A stretch of 64,000 nt of DNA from Taeniopygia guttata (GCF_048771995.1 NC_133026.1:119307501-119371500), one strand, 5' to 3'. Positions 40,001 through 53,979 are shown, counted from the first letter of the stretch. Program-made: numbers and translations. Notes: generated from the sequence alone by a model not told the origin.

Positions 40001-43000
40001 CAACTTAGCATCTTTAAAATAGCACAGCTTAGGGACAAAAACCATATAGATGACAGCTGATATGTCTGAATCAAAACTTGCGTGTGCTATTCATATCTTA
40101 AAGATATAACGGAAAAGTTGGTATATTTGTTATTGATGAAAAAAGAGAAAGTTTGTATACCTTTATTTACCATCTGAAAGCTAAATCTCTGACCCAACAT
40201 AGTTTAGGTTTCATTTGAGAGACAAACAACACTAAAGACACCTCAAGGAGTGGTCTTGAAATGAAAGGCTTCTGAATGGACCTTGAGGTTGTTGTTCATT
40301 AAGTACCTGATTTTACACAGATAAAATAGAATCCTACCTTAACTCCTCACATGAGGATTTTTACATCTTTCTGGAAAATAGATGCTATTTCAGTTAGATA
40401 TAATGTGTCTGGAGTCATTCAGTGAAATTCTGTTGTCTGTGTTCATATTAGAGGAATTTAACAGCACCTCTGTGTTTGAAAGCTACAGGCCTATGAAATC
40501 TTGCAGAGATGACACGCACTGAATGACAGAAGCAACAATTAAATAGGCAGACTGAGATGGCTTTGCATGATTTTGCCCACCACAAACATATGGATCACAT
40601 ATTCAACATCAGTATTTGATATGGCATTGTTTGGTGTTGGACAGCCCTTGTGCCAAACTGCCCTAATGACAATGTTGTTTTCAATGCAGGGCTTGGTTGT
40701 CCTCATTGTTGCTTCATAACACTATGAAGTGTTAACAGAAACTTTGCCATGACACAAAGGAGTTCCCAGGAAAATAACAGAGCTTTGTTGTTTATTTATT
40801 CACATCAAGCTCTGGATGTGGTGACAACTCCAGCAGAATCAGGGTAAACAAGCACTCACTGCAGTAACTAAGCAATACGGCTCAGACCAAGAAGTGGGCA
40901 TCTTGTTCTGTGATGGATTAGAAGGGCATCTGAGAAAGCTGACAGAAGAGTTGAAAATATAAACTTTTTTACCAATTTTATCATCGTTTATCAACAATGG
41001 CAAACATCCAAAAAGTGAATTGTAAATCTTGAGTCCCCAGAAGTAGAAAAATAAAATCCAGGGGGAAAAAAAAAAAAAAGTGTTGTCTACAGGGAAGCCC
41101 ATTGTTCAGGACCAAGGTACAAGGTTGCTATGAAGGAAATGCAGATAGAATACCTCTGTCAAAAAAAAAAAAAAAGCAGCAAAGAAGAGCCTGGATATTT
41201 ATTCAGACCAGAGGTAGCCCAGAATATTGTAGTCTAGCATGGCATTGCTATGAGGACCAGGCTGGTGGACATCCTCAGTACCGTGCAATTTCTGTCAAGT
41301 GTGCTTGCAATAATTTCCATAACACCAGTTGCAACGGGAACAGTCGGGTAGGTTGCACAGAGGTTACTTGGAGTACCTATCATAGTAACAGGATACTAGT
41401 CCAACCTGATATAGTAACAAGCACACAGTAATTAGTCTGGGTGTGAAAAAGCAGCCCTGCCAGACTTGTATATCTTGACTATAAATAGGTGGGCACATGG
41501 GCTTCTAGTACTTATTGAAGACATTTTACCTCTCCTGCTTTGGATTAAAACCATCAAGTTTAGAAAAAGCCACCAGCCGCTCAGTCAGACAAGGGTTATT
41601 GAGTCCAGAGACAACAAGAGCTTCAAAGCAGGAAGCAGGACATTTAATTGCTGCTTCTCTTCTCCTAGGCCCTCCTCTTGAGCAATTTGTCATATCTGAT
41701 TGAGGCTGGCTGATTTTATAGTGCAGATGACAGGTCTAGGCAGGCAGCGCTGCTTGTACAGTAGGACCAGGAGGAAAGCCCAGGTAAATCTGTGCCAGCT
41801 CATGAAGTTAAAACAGTTTTGCATATGAAAAGGAAACCATAACTAATTAACACCAGGCAGGTGGTCTAGCTGGAAAACTAAAATCTAAACTAGGTCACAA
41901 GGGAATATAGAACTTGGCAGATGAAACTGTAACTGAAATCATCTCCTAAGACCAGCCAAGTGAGAGCAGAGCCAACTACCCCGATGAAAAAATATGCCTG
42001 TGCTAGTCATTTCTGGGAAAAACAAGCCAAGGACAAATGACTGCAGCTCTCAGAATGAGCATGATTACATTTAGTCTTCAGGGCTTTGTTTCTAAAAGAG
42101 TTTTTTGTTAAATGCTAATCTTATTTGGTCAGATTCACAGTGAGATCAAAATCAGTTTTCATGGTGCTTTAAGAGAATCAGCAGGGAAGATGATTGGGGG
42201 TATCAAGTATTAAAACAAAGGGAAGGGTGTTAAAATTTATGTCAAATTTTGGTAGGACTTGGAGGAAGCAATAGATCCTGCTGAGTTATGAAAGCAAAAG
42301 CAGATATCAGCAAAATACAGAGCTGGCTATGTATCAACTACAGTATCAGGAACTGTAACCAGAACAGTGGGAGAAGGTTTTGTTTGAAGGAAAGAAATGG
42401 AGAAAGTGAGATTTGTGAGGTGAAAGATTCTGTTCTTTCACTGAAAGCAATGACTGAACAAATACAAACACTGTGTCTTAAAAGTTACCATGAGTAGTGT
42501 ATGGACTTTGAGAAACTGAACACCCAGATCACATATTCAATTGGTGGCCCTTAGGGAAACTGAAATTCCTGAAATGCAATCCTATGACATACCTAAATGT
42601 TAAAGCAGACTGATGGAGACTTACCCACAAGAAATAGGTGATAGATTTGGACTTTTAAAAGCTTATGAGAGCTTGCACATGTGTAAGGTAGCAATGTGTA
42701 CAAGGTCCCAGCTATTCCTGCTGCTGCAGGTAGTTTATTCCACTCAACTCACTGTACCTGTGGTCAGAATATGTCTAATTCTCCATGTGAAAATCTTGAG
42801 CTGTGCATTTAAAACACACAAAAAATACAGCCTGCAAGATCAATTGACTGTATTTTAATGGCGTTCCTTGGCAAGCAATTCAGTGAAAAGCTAATTGCAA
42901 TCAGCAAGCAGAAGTAGCTCTTTAGCTTTAATCAGCCTCATGGTACCATTTATTCCTCCTACTATAAACACTATTATGGTAATTCTATAACAATTCTCAT

Positions 43001-43348
43001 TCATGCTTCACTAGGATCATGATTGTTCTACTTTTCACAGCAATGCTCACATGTAGTCACTTATATAACATTATACACATGCCTAAAATACAGAGGCCCA
43101 AGTTCTTACTTGGTCAACAACAGTGTAAACTACTGCTGCCAGGTAAAGCCCAGACTCTTGTATGAAATCCCTGCCTTTAAAATATTTTTTTTCTGCCACA
43201 TTTAAGTATGTACAAGGCAAGGCATAAGCTACTAAGGGATCACAGTTTGCTTGAAAAGAAAGTCTGGGACATGGAATGGTCTGCACTCTGCCAGATCAAA
43301 CTAGAGTACTTGACGACTTAACTGTCCTCATTTCTCCATTGCTAGCTC

Positions 43349-43376
43349 AGCTGAAGCAATTGCCATTGCTTCAGCT
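43349..43376. repeat. Perfect 12-bp stem, 4-nt loop
   Basis: agctgaagcaat and attgcttcagct are exact reverse complements around tgcc. There is no U-tract or transposon context. Confidence 0.75.
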
Positions 43377-45944
43377 TCACACTATGCAGGCCACCCAGAG
43401 TAAATGAGCCCAAATAAACTTCCAAACTCATCAACGTGGTTGATGCACTAACCCAGCGCTGAAGTAGATTAGGAAAACCTCCCCATGCTTACTGATGAGA
43501 CTGTGTTGGCATAGCAAACATCTGTCAGGGTGAGTAGCATCTTCTGGTACCACAAGGTTTGCAAGGTAAATGTGTCATGTATAAGATAAATGAGTCCCAA
43601 CATAAAAACTGATTCTTCCCTTAGCAAGACAGAAAAGAGAAGTGATTTGTCACAAAAGGCTTAGGAAACTATTTCATCTAGAACACAGCAGCATGGAAGG
43701 GAAAAAAAGTTAAGACTGGGAGGACAAAAAAAGGACGGAGTTGATACCAGAAGTTAGAGTGGCAGCATGACAATGTATTTTATAGCTCTTAGTACATGAG
43801 AAGAGCTGTCAAGTTTTTGCATCAGACTGGGAATAGACCATGCAGGAGCTAGAATCCATTTCACCAAGACAAAGGGGAAGTTTAATCCTTCTTTCATATC
43901 ATGTTCTCACTAATTAACTGCTCCCAAGACATTGTGCTGCTAACTTTTTTCCTTGTGTCTCTCCAAAAGTCTTCAGTTAATGAAAAATAAACAATTTAAA
44001 AAATGAAAAAAAGACAAGTCTGGAAACTGATCAGCCAGAATCTGTTTTCTTTACACATTCTACTTTAAGCAGTACACTGTCCTTCCAACAGGCAAGAATA
44101 TTCTCTGAATGAGAGCTAAACCAGCTGAATACCATTGTGTAAAAGCTCCATACCATCACTGACCTGTTTCAGTAAGCTGTCTACTCAAATCATGTGGGAG
44201 TCTTCTATAGTTTGTGCTCAGAAGAATGATGGACTAATTGATACAGTCATCATAGTCTCTATAGAAACACATCTCATTGTCTTGAGGGAAACATATTTGA
44301 ATCTGTAAGAACCTTTATTACTTATATTAAAATTATTCTCTTGGACAATTATCATATTGACTTGGGAAATGTAGACTTGGGCATTAAGTTGAAACCAAGC
44401 TATTAAGAAACCACCCTGAGGTGATTTTTTGTAAAACTTTTAATTATTGACTTGAATAAAACATCAGTTGTCTTTTAATGAAATATGCCGCTGCATTCAG
44501 CCTTTCCCTTGGGTTTAAGAGGTGTGCTCAAATGAACACTCAGAGACAACTCTGTTGTTATAATTTCTATATTTATAGTGCCAGATAAGTGCTTGTTGTA
44601 GTCTAGAGAGGGACAGATAGTAGTCTAAATATGCTTGGACTACTCAGCAATGCAAATGAATATCACAGGAAAAGAGGTTTTAGGAGAATGAAATAGAAGA
44701 AGGTCAGTGTTTGGCTCCCATAGAGCAAAGCTGACAGTCTGTGTTGCAAACTCACTGCATGGCTACAGGAAAAGGCAGGCACTTTAATAAGAACGTCAAG
44801 TGTTCAGCCTGGGTCACCTGGGCAAACCCTGTCCCAGACCAATTGCAGGCAGGTGCCAGACCTGAAATACTCCCAGACTACAGGAAAGGAATGCCCAGGG
44901 CTAGACTATTCCTCTGCCAGGATGCAACTGCTGTTCTTATGGCAGTCAGCCCAGGCATACTGAGAATCCCATTATGGCTTTGTTGTGCATGCAGTCCAAG
45001 GGAAGACAAAATGGCCTGGGAATCACATTATGGAACTTCACGAGATTTGCCTTAGATGCTCCCATTCCTGTCAGGGCACATGTTGACTGCACATGTTCAG
45101 GGCCCTGACCGCTGTCAGGGACAAAGGCAGCACTGGAGACAGCCCCTGCTTTATGAAGCAGGAGTGGTCCTTGGCAGAAGAAGAGCTTCACTGTCATAAA
45201 GCATCTTTGTCTTCACCTACCAGCAGTGTGACTGGATAACATCTTTGTTATCAGAGTGCTGCAAAGTGTTTTGTAAGCACTTAAAGTGAAGACAATGGGT
45301 ACCCTGCAAAGGAAGCAATAGATGATACATGGGCTACTGCTGGACGTGGCCCAAGGCACACTTTGGGTGAAATCAGAGTCATCCCATTGGCCTCCCTGGG
45401 ATTTGGATAATGCCATTTTGGCTCCCTGACCACCAGGCACAGTTTGTACTGTTCCTGCAGATTATGTTGTTACCCTTTTCAGCTTGATTAGGTATGCCAA
45501 AAAATTGGAGGCTTGAAGGTTATTCTCTTTAAGAGGAGAAATTGATGATGGAGTCAGATAACTTGCACACAGTTCTCTCTGGCTGCAAGCCCTGTGTTCT
45601 GAAACCCAGGTAATATTAAGCAATGTGAGACAACTTTGGTTTTGGCCAAACACATTAATGCTTTTGAGCATGATCTTACACCCCTTTGAGTAGAGTCACA
45701 AGCTTGTGTTCTGAGAGGCTGCTATCATTTCTTTTACACACTTACACATAGGAATTTCATAGTTCTTTTTCCAGCCTTTTTGAAGGAAGGGTGGCAGCTT
45801 GGTCCACTTCCTTCAATGAATTCATGCCCACCTCATTTCAGCCTGCCTGTTTCACTGTAGCAGTTCCTCACACCATGTGATTTTCTCTCTCTATTGCTCT
45901 TCCATTTGGTATCAAATTTTCTGCACATTTTGTGTATTTTATGC

Positions 45945-46077
45945 ACAATGAAAATCAATAAAACAGATTGAACAATGAAATGTTAATGAATAACAACCGA
46001 GAGGCTGCAGCTGTTTCATTTTAAGATGCTTTTAATCTCCATTACCATAGCAAGCAACATGCTTTTCAGCGACAATG
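45945..46077. promoter_or_regulatory. Candidate regulatory patch with three ACAATG motifs
   Basis: ACAATG occurs at 45945-45950, 45972-45977 (as AACAATG, a full SOX-type core) and 46072-46077, all in the same orientation. The surrounding sequence is non-repetitive. Enhancer activity is inference only. Confidence 0.2.
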
Positions 46078-48731
46078 GTTACCAGGACAGACGTACTGTC
46101 TTCATCAGTAATGATAAATCACTGAAAGACCTACTCAGCTGCAGCATTGCTGTGAATGATCTGAGTCCATTAGTTGAAGCTCCTACACCAAAATCTAGGA
46201 GTCTCTGTGCAGCATCACTTTCAAACGCTCAGATCTATGGAATTGTTCCATGAAGTGACTGAAGCAGTGCAGCCCAGGCTCTTTCCATCTTTGCTTGTCT
46301 GCTTAGGGACACAGGGGAAAGTTAAGGCAAACCAGCTCAAGGTGGGAAGTACTGCACATAAATTACAGCATGCTAATCCCTTCCACAGATGCTCTCATTT
46401 AGGTGTAAAATAGTTTAAGGTTATTGAAGTTCCATGCCACTGGGATTTATTTACATTTCCTGTAGGAGGCTGTGGTTTGATGTTACAAAATGGACAACAG
46501 TGATACCAGCTTAAGAGAAATTTCCCCAGTTACAAAAGGAACAACAAAAATCCCCAAAAGAACCAAAGCAAAATATGGTCCAAAGTTTTTTTAACTGATT
46601 TTGCAAACAGATTAGGTCACCAAACTTATTCACAATGAAGTCACACAAATAGCATTCTAGAAGCTTTCCTTTTCTTTCTGATAAAGTTTGTTCTAGAAAA
46701 ATTGAGGTTTTATGTCCATGTTTTACTGTTAGCAATTAAGGATAGTCTCATTGTAATCAACTTTGTTCAGGACTGCCCTACTAAGTAGCCCAGTAATTGC
46801 AAAAGTGATTTCAAATAACTGTCTTAATTAGCTAAATATGTACATGCACAGTTAAGGCAGAAACATGAGAATGTCTATTCAAAATTTTCCCTCATCATCC
46901 TGTACTTCTGCAAATCCTTTAAGTATTTGCACAGTTGCCAGGAAGCCTAACACAGAATTAGTGAATAATATGAAGTCAGTGAATTCTCTCTGGTTTCTGA
47001 GGTACAATCCAAGAAGAATAAAACTCATCTCACTGAGATTGGTGCATTTGGTCAGTAGGTACCCTGGTCAGGAAAACAGAAAATACCTGGGATTACAGGT
47101 GTCTGAAAGCAATGTTCTACCTCTGAGGCCTATCTGGAGATAGGAAAGTTAGGACCAGAAAGAGAAGACTGGGAACCAGATTGTGAATGAATGTGCACAA
47201 AGTGGAAGGAAAGAGTGTGAGACCAGTTTTGAGTTGTAGTACTTAAAATCCCGCTAGGAGCTCCAGGAAATGGGCCAGGATTTGGCAATCTTGGAAATTA
47301 GACCTAGAAGTGATCTCCTGACATGAAGATGGACTGAAGCTTCTTTGTGCAGTAGGAAAAACCTCAGTAACTCTACAAAAATGCAGCAGGAACTACTGAG
47401 TGGTACTGCCCAACCAAGTAAGAGACAATAATCTTTTTTCTGCACTTTTCTGTGGTTGGACACACTGGATAGATACTGGCAGATCTGCTGTGGAGGTACC
47501 TGGGACAATTCAGAAATATTAATCTCCATTTCTAATGAATGAGTCAATGCAATTCCAGTGTCCTTTAAAGTGTTTGAAACTCTTTAAAAATTTACTTTCA
47601 CTAAACCTATTGTCTATTTAGGATTACATCAACATTAGTCAGTAGCATTCTTTGAATAATAAACTAGAGTCCAGCTCCCTGGCAAAACTCACCTTGATCT
47701 GTATTATCATTTAGACCGCACCTGAAAACCTCATTAATTCAAATAAGCAATAGAGACTGAAATAAAATTCCATTCGTGCTTAATTCTCCAGTGTGGTTTT
47801 GAAAAATCTTTCTTCTTTAGCCAGTCTTATGTTACATGCTGGATGGTCTTTGCTTTGACCACCTCATAAAAAAAGGCTCATAAATACTTTCATGTGTTAT
47901 TTAAACTAGCGGTACTCCCCGAGGCACCATGCTTTTATTTTTAAAAATCCTTTGTGTATTCCTAAAGCATTTCTAAACCAGTAGCAGAGGTAAATGTGTA
48001 TTTTAACCCAGGCAAGCCATGTTCTGTCAATATCAGAACACAAATTTTCTTACTCCATGCTGATAAGAATAAAACATTTTTAGCAACTTCCACTTGATTT
48101 ATGTGCTTCCCTCCTAAAAGTCAGCAATTTCTGATTATGAGTGAAAATAGCTGAAATTATTTTTTTTACTAGATGCTTTCCAGCATAGAAAATGATCTCC
48201 TAGTATGCTATAAGCAACACACTGGGAGGATCTCCCTTTCCGCTTGGGAATTCTTTGAAAGGAGGAAGGAGCATCTGGGATGGGTGAGACCTTGCCTGGA
48301 GAAGAGTGTCATTAGTACAGGTGTGGGGGCGGTGACTGTCGGCTTGTGGAGCAGGTTTTGCTTTCCCTAACTGACCACTATGGATAGCAGTAGAATTAAG
48401 TTCTACTGCAAGCAACAAAAAATATACAGCAATACTGATGGAATATCACATTTTAAAAAATCAAATGTAAAGTAGGATTTAAATCAAAAATATTAGAAAT
48501 TACACAGGCAAAATAGGCATCAGGCGATTGGATAAACCCAAATATTCCAGAAAAGCTAGAATAATTCTTCCACATTCCAGTTTTGCTCTCAATTTGTCTT
48601 TCAACAGGCAAGGAAAACCCCAAAAAAAGTCTTTTTGGCTCACAGCCTGAGCAAACTCTTCTTGGCAATTTATAACCTGTGAGCTTCTTTGCATTGTCCT
48701 AAATTAGGACAGGAATGACATCACCCTGAGT

Positions 48732-49086
48732 TGTTGCCTTTATAAAGGGCAACCAGCGACCTGGTTCAGGTGGCAGCACGGCAGCCTGGCCTCGCCCAGG
48801 CCACTCGGGCTAATCAACACACGCAGATACCAATGTGGCAGACGGTCGAAAAGCCTTTATTATCTCATCCCGTGGGTTTAAATAGTCTTGGGGGTCTTTG
48901 CTACGTCAGAGGGGGGTTGGGGGGTCTCAGGGGTTAGTCGGTAGTGGAAAACTACTGGGGCAGGTGTGGTTACATGCTTCTGGGGCTTCAGGGGTTAATA
49001 GATAACGTGGGGCAGGGAGAAGGGGAGGGGTCTATCTTTCCGTGACATCCCGTGATCTTCCGTTCGCCTGTCCCTTATCTACCACA
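48732..49086 (-). mobile_element. Solo LTR, class II (ERVK-like), with 6-bp target-site duplication
   Basis: The 355-bp element lies between exact copies of ctgagt (48726-48731 and 49087-49092) and has the TG...CA ends of a retroviral LTR. A 6-bp duplication is typical of ERVK/alpha-beta type integrases. On the minus strand a TATTTAAA box (48884-48877) is followed by AATAAA (48861-48856), so the poly(A) signal would lie at or just before the expected RNA start. No internal retroviral genes flank it, so it is a recombination-derived solo LTR. It is the most GC-rich element of the cluster. Confidence 0.88.
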
Positions 49087-49220
49087 CTGAGTGAGACTGG
49101 TATTTTCACCCCAACCTCCTTTAATGACCCAGGCTCTAGTGCCCAATCAAAAATACTGACAATAAAATCAAGAGAGAGATTGTTTCTAGATATTTTCCTT
49201 AAATTCTGCTGTTGTGCTGG

Positions 49221-50187
49221 TGCATTGGGTTTACATGGCAGGTAGAGGAGGGGGCTACAGGAGAAGCTGCCAGAAGGTTCCCTAATATCTGGTAGAGTCA
49301 ATGCAAAATGGTTCTGGGATGGATGTGTTGCTAGCATGAGTAACATACTTAAGAAGAAAGAAAAGTTATTGGGCAGATGTAATTGTGCTCAGGGAAGAAA
49401 GGAGTGAGAATATGTGAGAGAAACAGATCTGCAGATACCAAGGTCAGTGCAAAAGGAGGAGCAGGAAGTGCTCCAGGCACCAGATCTGGGATTCCTCTGC
49501 AGGCTGTGGTGAAGACCATGGTGAAGCAGCTCTGGCCTTGCAGCCCATGGAGATCCATGGGGGATCAGATATTCACCTGCAGCCCACACTAGAGCAGCTG
49601 GATGCTCAAAAGAAGGCTGTGATGCCATGGGAGGCCCACACTGGAACAGGCTCCTGGCAGTGACTTGCAAACCTTTGGAGAGAGGAACCAGTGCTGGAGA
49701 AAATTTCCTGGTAGGACTTGTGACCCTGTGGAGGACCCACACTGTAGCAACCTGTTCTTTATGGACTGCATCCTGTGGGAAAAGGCAGGATGGAACAGTT
49801 CATGGAGACCTGTTGCCTGTGGGATGGACTCATGCTGGAGAAATTCATGAAGAACTGTCTCCTCTGGGAGGGACCCCACTCTGGAGCAGGGGAAAAACTC
49901 TTATCCCTGGGCAGCAGCAGCAGAAACAATGTGTGATGAACTGACCGTGACCCCTGCTCCCCGTCTCGAGAAGGCAAAGCCTAGGAAGAATTCCGATTGG
50001 TAATAAATTCAATTAATATCAATAGGTTGTGCCTGTTTTGTCCATTATGGCAATTAGTGAGTGATCTTTCCTTGTCCTTATCTCAACTCATGAATAATTT
50101 GTAATATTTTCTCTCTCCTGTTGTGGAGAGGAGTGATAGACCATGTTTGATGGGCATCTGGCATCCAGCTGGGATCAACCTGCCACA
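49221..50187 (+). mobile_element. Solo LTR, avian ERVL type
   Basis: About 967 bp, starting tgcattgggtttacatggca and ending caacctgccaca. The interior resembles a common avian ERVL LTR, with recurring imperfect units such as gtggaggacccacactg, gatgaactgaccgtgacccc and ggcatctggcatccagctgg. AATAAA lies at 50002-50007. Flanking 5-mers gctgg (49216-49220) and gatgg (50188-50192) match at 4 of 5 positions, consistent with a decayed 5-bp duplication. No gag, pol or env sequence is attached. Confidence 0.88.
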
Positions 50188-50739
50188 GATGGAATCTCCT
50201 TGGACATATGAAGATCAGCTGGTACAAGGGATAACCTTTTGGTTCATGGAGTTCATGTCAGTGCCTGTCAGGTCTTTAAAGGTTCACATTTCTTTATTGG
50301 ATTAATTCCTATTTTAAGTTTTTCAGGAGAACCTGCCAAGCACTAATTCTTGCTGAGATGCATCACTAAGACTCATTTACAACTTTAGAAGTAGCTGACC
50401 TGTTAGATACCATATTTTAGAACAAATATCACAGAAGAGTGTTCACATACCCTTTTTAACAGATGTTTAATCAAATGCTCATATTGTCAAGACTTCCTTT
50501 CATTTATCCTCACAGTTTTTAAAAAAACAGACATTGAGGAAAACAAAATAAACTCCCCCGATCCTTTTCCAGACATCTCAATTACTGGGTAGCCTATCAG
50601 GCTTTAAAAAGGGGGTAAGAAAAAGAGGTTTATGAAGAGCTGAGAATTCAATTTAATCTGGGAGGGAGAAAAGTGGCATTAGAACTGGTCTAATAACAAT
50701 GGATTTGAAGCAGCTTTATCTTTAAAACTGTTTCTTCCT

Positions 50740-50756
50740 CCCCCCCCCCCCCCCCC
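50740..50756. repeat. C17 homopolymer
   Basis: Seventeen consecutive C residues, then TCCCC, inside a longer pyrimidine tract. Its length may be unreliable because such runs are prone to sequencing error. Confidence 0.9.
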
Positions 50757-52090
50757 TCCCCAGATCATTCCCTTTAGACAAAAGCAAACCTTTCACAACA
50801 CCTTTACCATTCCATTGGCACAGCAGATCTTGGATTCAATTCCAGTTCAGATGTGAAAGGCTGCTGGACAGTAATTATCTGTTACACACTTTGACAGTAG
50901 CCAACATGGGAGCTATGGACAGGAGCAGAAGTGGACATAGGAGCTTTGCTTGTAGGAAGTTTTCTCCTCCAGACATGTTACCAGATTCAAGAAGAGGTTC
51001 CTCCTTCCCTGCAGAGCCACCAGCCTTGAATTTAGAGGAGTGGGAGAACAGGAAATGTCATCTCCATATATTTTTGTGGTCACTAAGGACGACCATTTTC
51101 CCTACCTCTCATTGCATCCCATGCATCATTTGGAAAGGCAGAGTTAGGTCACAGTGGTACCCTATAAAAGGACACAGAAATTCATCAGGAGAAGGAGAAG
51201 TGGGACTGTCTTTAAAACATCAAGTCTGTTTGACCCACTGGGATCTGTGAGAAATAAAAAAATAAAACAATTAAAATAGAAATAATACTACAAACTAAAA
51301 TGAAAATGTACATACAATAAAATATGGACAGCACCGAAGCCATTTGACTTTTTTGTGTGCTGGAGAAATACAAATTACAACACAACTGTAATCTTTCCAT
51401 TGTCTCAACACTGGTCTAATGTTTTTCTTACTAAGAGGTAAGAGACATCAGATACAGTAAGTCACTTACCTCACATGACATAAAGAAATCAGAGGGTACA
51501 ATCTGGCTGTCCTAGATATTGGAGTTGTACTTGCAGTCTTTCCAATACATTGCTGTTGACCCACAAAACACCAGCTCAAACTGGAAAAAGTATTTCCATG
51601 AGATGCATTGGAGGACAACAGTTGACAAGGAGAAGGACTTTTTCCTGCTGCTATATACACACTTTACTTTCCTAGGCAGCATGCAGGGGATGCACATGCT
51701 GTACATCTGCATGGGGTTCAGTATTTTAGCTCTGGTGCTGCCTGGGCTCAGCTGTCCCTGCAAGAGCAGCAGAGGTGTAAGTGAAGATCCCCAGTTCAGA
51801 GGGATCTTATGTGCTGCCATCACATCAGCTTGGCTGCTCCTGCCATGGAACACCGCTTGCTCTTCTTTCCAGGGGATTGGTTAACCCCTAGACAAATTAT
51901 GACAAGATATTTCAGCTAACATGCACTCTGAAATGAACCACAGATGCTGGCATGGCATGCAACGTGCTCTCTAAGCCAAAGAACATCTCCTAGCCTGGCT
52001 GATCCTTTCTCCCAGACTGTTGCCTGTCTTTTAGTTTCTGAGAGACAAGTAATGATTTTCCCATCAGTTATGTTATTCAACCTGCTTTTT

Positions 52091-52115
52091 AGCCTAGCCT
52101 AGCCTGGCCTAGCCT
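52091..52115. repeat. AGCCT pentanucleotide repeat
   Basis: Five tandem copies of agcct, one changed to ggcct. Confidence 0.9.
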
Positions 52116-53540
52116 TTTATTTTTAAAGATCCAGAATGGTTGTTATACACCATGCATCCTAAACTACTTTTAAATGAAGGAATAGTAGAATGTTTGCAGA
52201 CTGATGCAGACAGCATTTGCCAAACTTAAATGCTGTGGCAAAGTAGCAGACACCACAAGTTAGGTTTGTGGGCAGAGGTTTTTACCATTACCCTATCTGT
52301 TTTTTGGGTCTTTGGTGTTTTGCAGCTGTCCTGATTAGTGTTACTAAAGCATGGTTCTTTTAGATTTACTGTCTGTGCTACAGACCTGAAAATCTGGGGA
52401 GTTCAGGCAGAAGTGAGCATCAGTGCTGGTGGATAAATAAAACGACACAGTTGCACAGATTCAACTGCTGGCTGTGTTGCTTCAAATCATAGAAGTGTCT
52501 TTCACTTCTATTTGTTTTCCTTTCTCTTTGAAGCAAAGAAAACTACAAACCACAGTAGATTTATAAGAATATATAAGGATATCAGACTTGTTTAGTTTGA
52601 CAGCTATGGCCCCATAGTTAACTTTTTTAATAGGCTATATCACTAACATCACAGTTAATATGTTTTGGAGAATTGATGATGAATTTTATTTGTAAACTCA
52701 ATGCAGTTGTTTCTTCCTGGCATTGTATCTGTAGACAGGCTTAAATTTTGCATGCTGTTGTTAAGAAGTGCTGTAATGAGTTTGAAACAAAACCTTTCTT
52801 CTATCTATAGACATAAATACATGATAATCTGTTTATTTTATGCAGGCTATCTTTTGGAATCACTGAACATGAAGACAAAACAGAAAATTCTCCTTCAAGT
52901 GAAGATATAAAATGAATGAGACATAAGGACCTGACATGTGACTCAGTGACTTGATTCAAATTTAATTAATAGGAATCCAACCTGTGTAAAAGAGATAATA
53001 TGCCATGAAAACATGACATAGCTCTGCTATTTCATGTTCTTGCAGCATTACTACAGGAACTGTGAACACAGGGAATTACTGTTATATAATATCAAAAGAC
53101 CATGGTCAATGGAGTTGAGGCATGGACTCTGCAGATACATGAAGTAGGGCTGCCTTTGGAACAGCCTGAGCCCAGCTGTGGCAGACCAGGCCCTCCATAC
53201 CTGGTGCTGAGGCTGCTAACGAGCAGGATTGGCACAGAACCATCTGCTGATGCTCTGGTGCTCCATTCATGGTGTCAACTGACTGATATGACAGAAAAGC
53301 ACGTGATGGGTGGCTAAAATTCTAATTTCTGCATAAACATGGAATCAAAACAGAGTGTCTGATGATGGATGGGCAGGACACATGGTGGTACTGGGTGTAT
53401 TTAGGAAGTCCACATATCCACACTGATCCTGACCACAATTAATGCTGGAAGTGAAATCCAAGTGACAGGGAAAGAAGCACACAGATTAAGGTCTGAGGAA
53501 CACTTGTTACATGTGTTTCAGCATGTTCATGTGCCAGTTC

Positions 53541-53979
53541 TGATGCCTAGAGAGGCTACCTGGAACCAAGGCTAGACAGAGCTAGATGAATAAAGTAGGT
53601 ACTTATTAAAAAGCCTTCAAAGGATACACCTTGGGCAGTACAAGAGCCCAGCCATGGTTCTGCCCAAGATGAGTCCGAGATGAATGACCAGTCACGGGTT
53701 TTCTCACTTTTATAGGTTTCAGTCCATTTACATATTGGGGTTAAGTGTCCAACAGCATCAGGTTATGAAGTCCCATCCTTCCAGATTGTTCTCCTCAGTT
53801 CACTGTTTATACTTTTGGGCCCAAAGCTGCAATGGTGTCCTTGGTTCTCAGGCTGGAAAAGGATGGTTTGCCTAACTCGACTGTGAAGAGAACTTGCTAA
53901 CACTTTACATGAAGTTCAGAGTCAGACTCTAAAGCAGTACAGAATCTGAAAAATATTAAAGCTAAAATTTAAGGCATCA
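53541..53979 (-). mobile_element. Solo LTR with 4-bp target-site duplication (class I-like)
   Basis: A 439-bp element bounded by the perfect 8-bp inverted ends TGATGCCT and AGGCATCA and flanked by gttc on both sides (53537-53540 and 53980-53983). A 4-bp duplication is typical of gammaretrovirus-like ERV1. On the minus strand TATAAAAG lies at 53714-53707. The interior resembles an avian LTR (ccttcaaaggatacaccttg block near 53620). The flanking match extends by two bases (ca) into the right LTR end, so a 6-bp duplication with altered ends cannot be excluded. No internal genes. Confidence 0.8.

Larger units (their letters stand above)
34666..48725. other. Intergenic desert, centre-right
   Basis: No exon or recognisable mobile element was found. 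Poly(A) runs occur near 41067 and 41161. GC-richer unassigned sequence lies at about 44.75-45.2 kb. Reading frames such as 38098-38475 have no recognisable domain. Confidence 0.6.
50193..53536. other. Intergenic sequence between LTRs
   Basis: No gene or recognisable mobile element was seen, apart from the C17 homopolymer and a small AGCCT repeat. Confidence 0.6.

Noticed and set aside
49383..49944. Overlapping 69-117-codon frames on both strands
   Set aside because: They come from the imperfect internal repeats of the ERVL LTR; an LTR of this type encodes no protein here.
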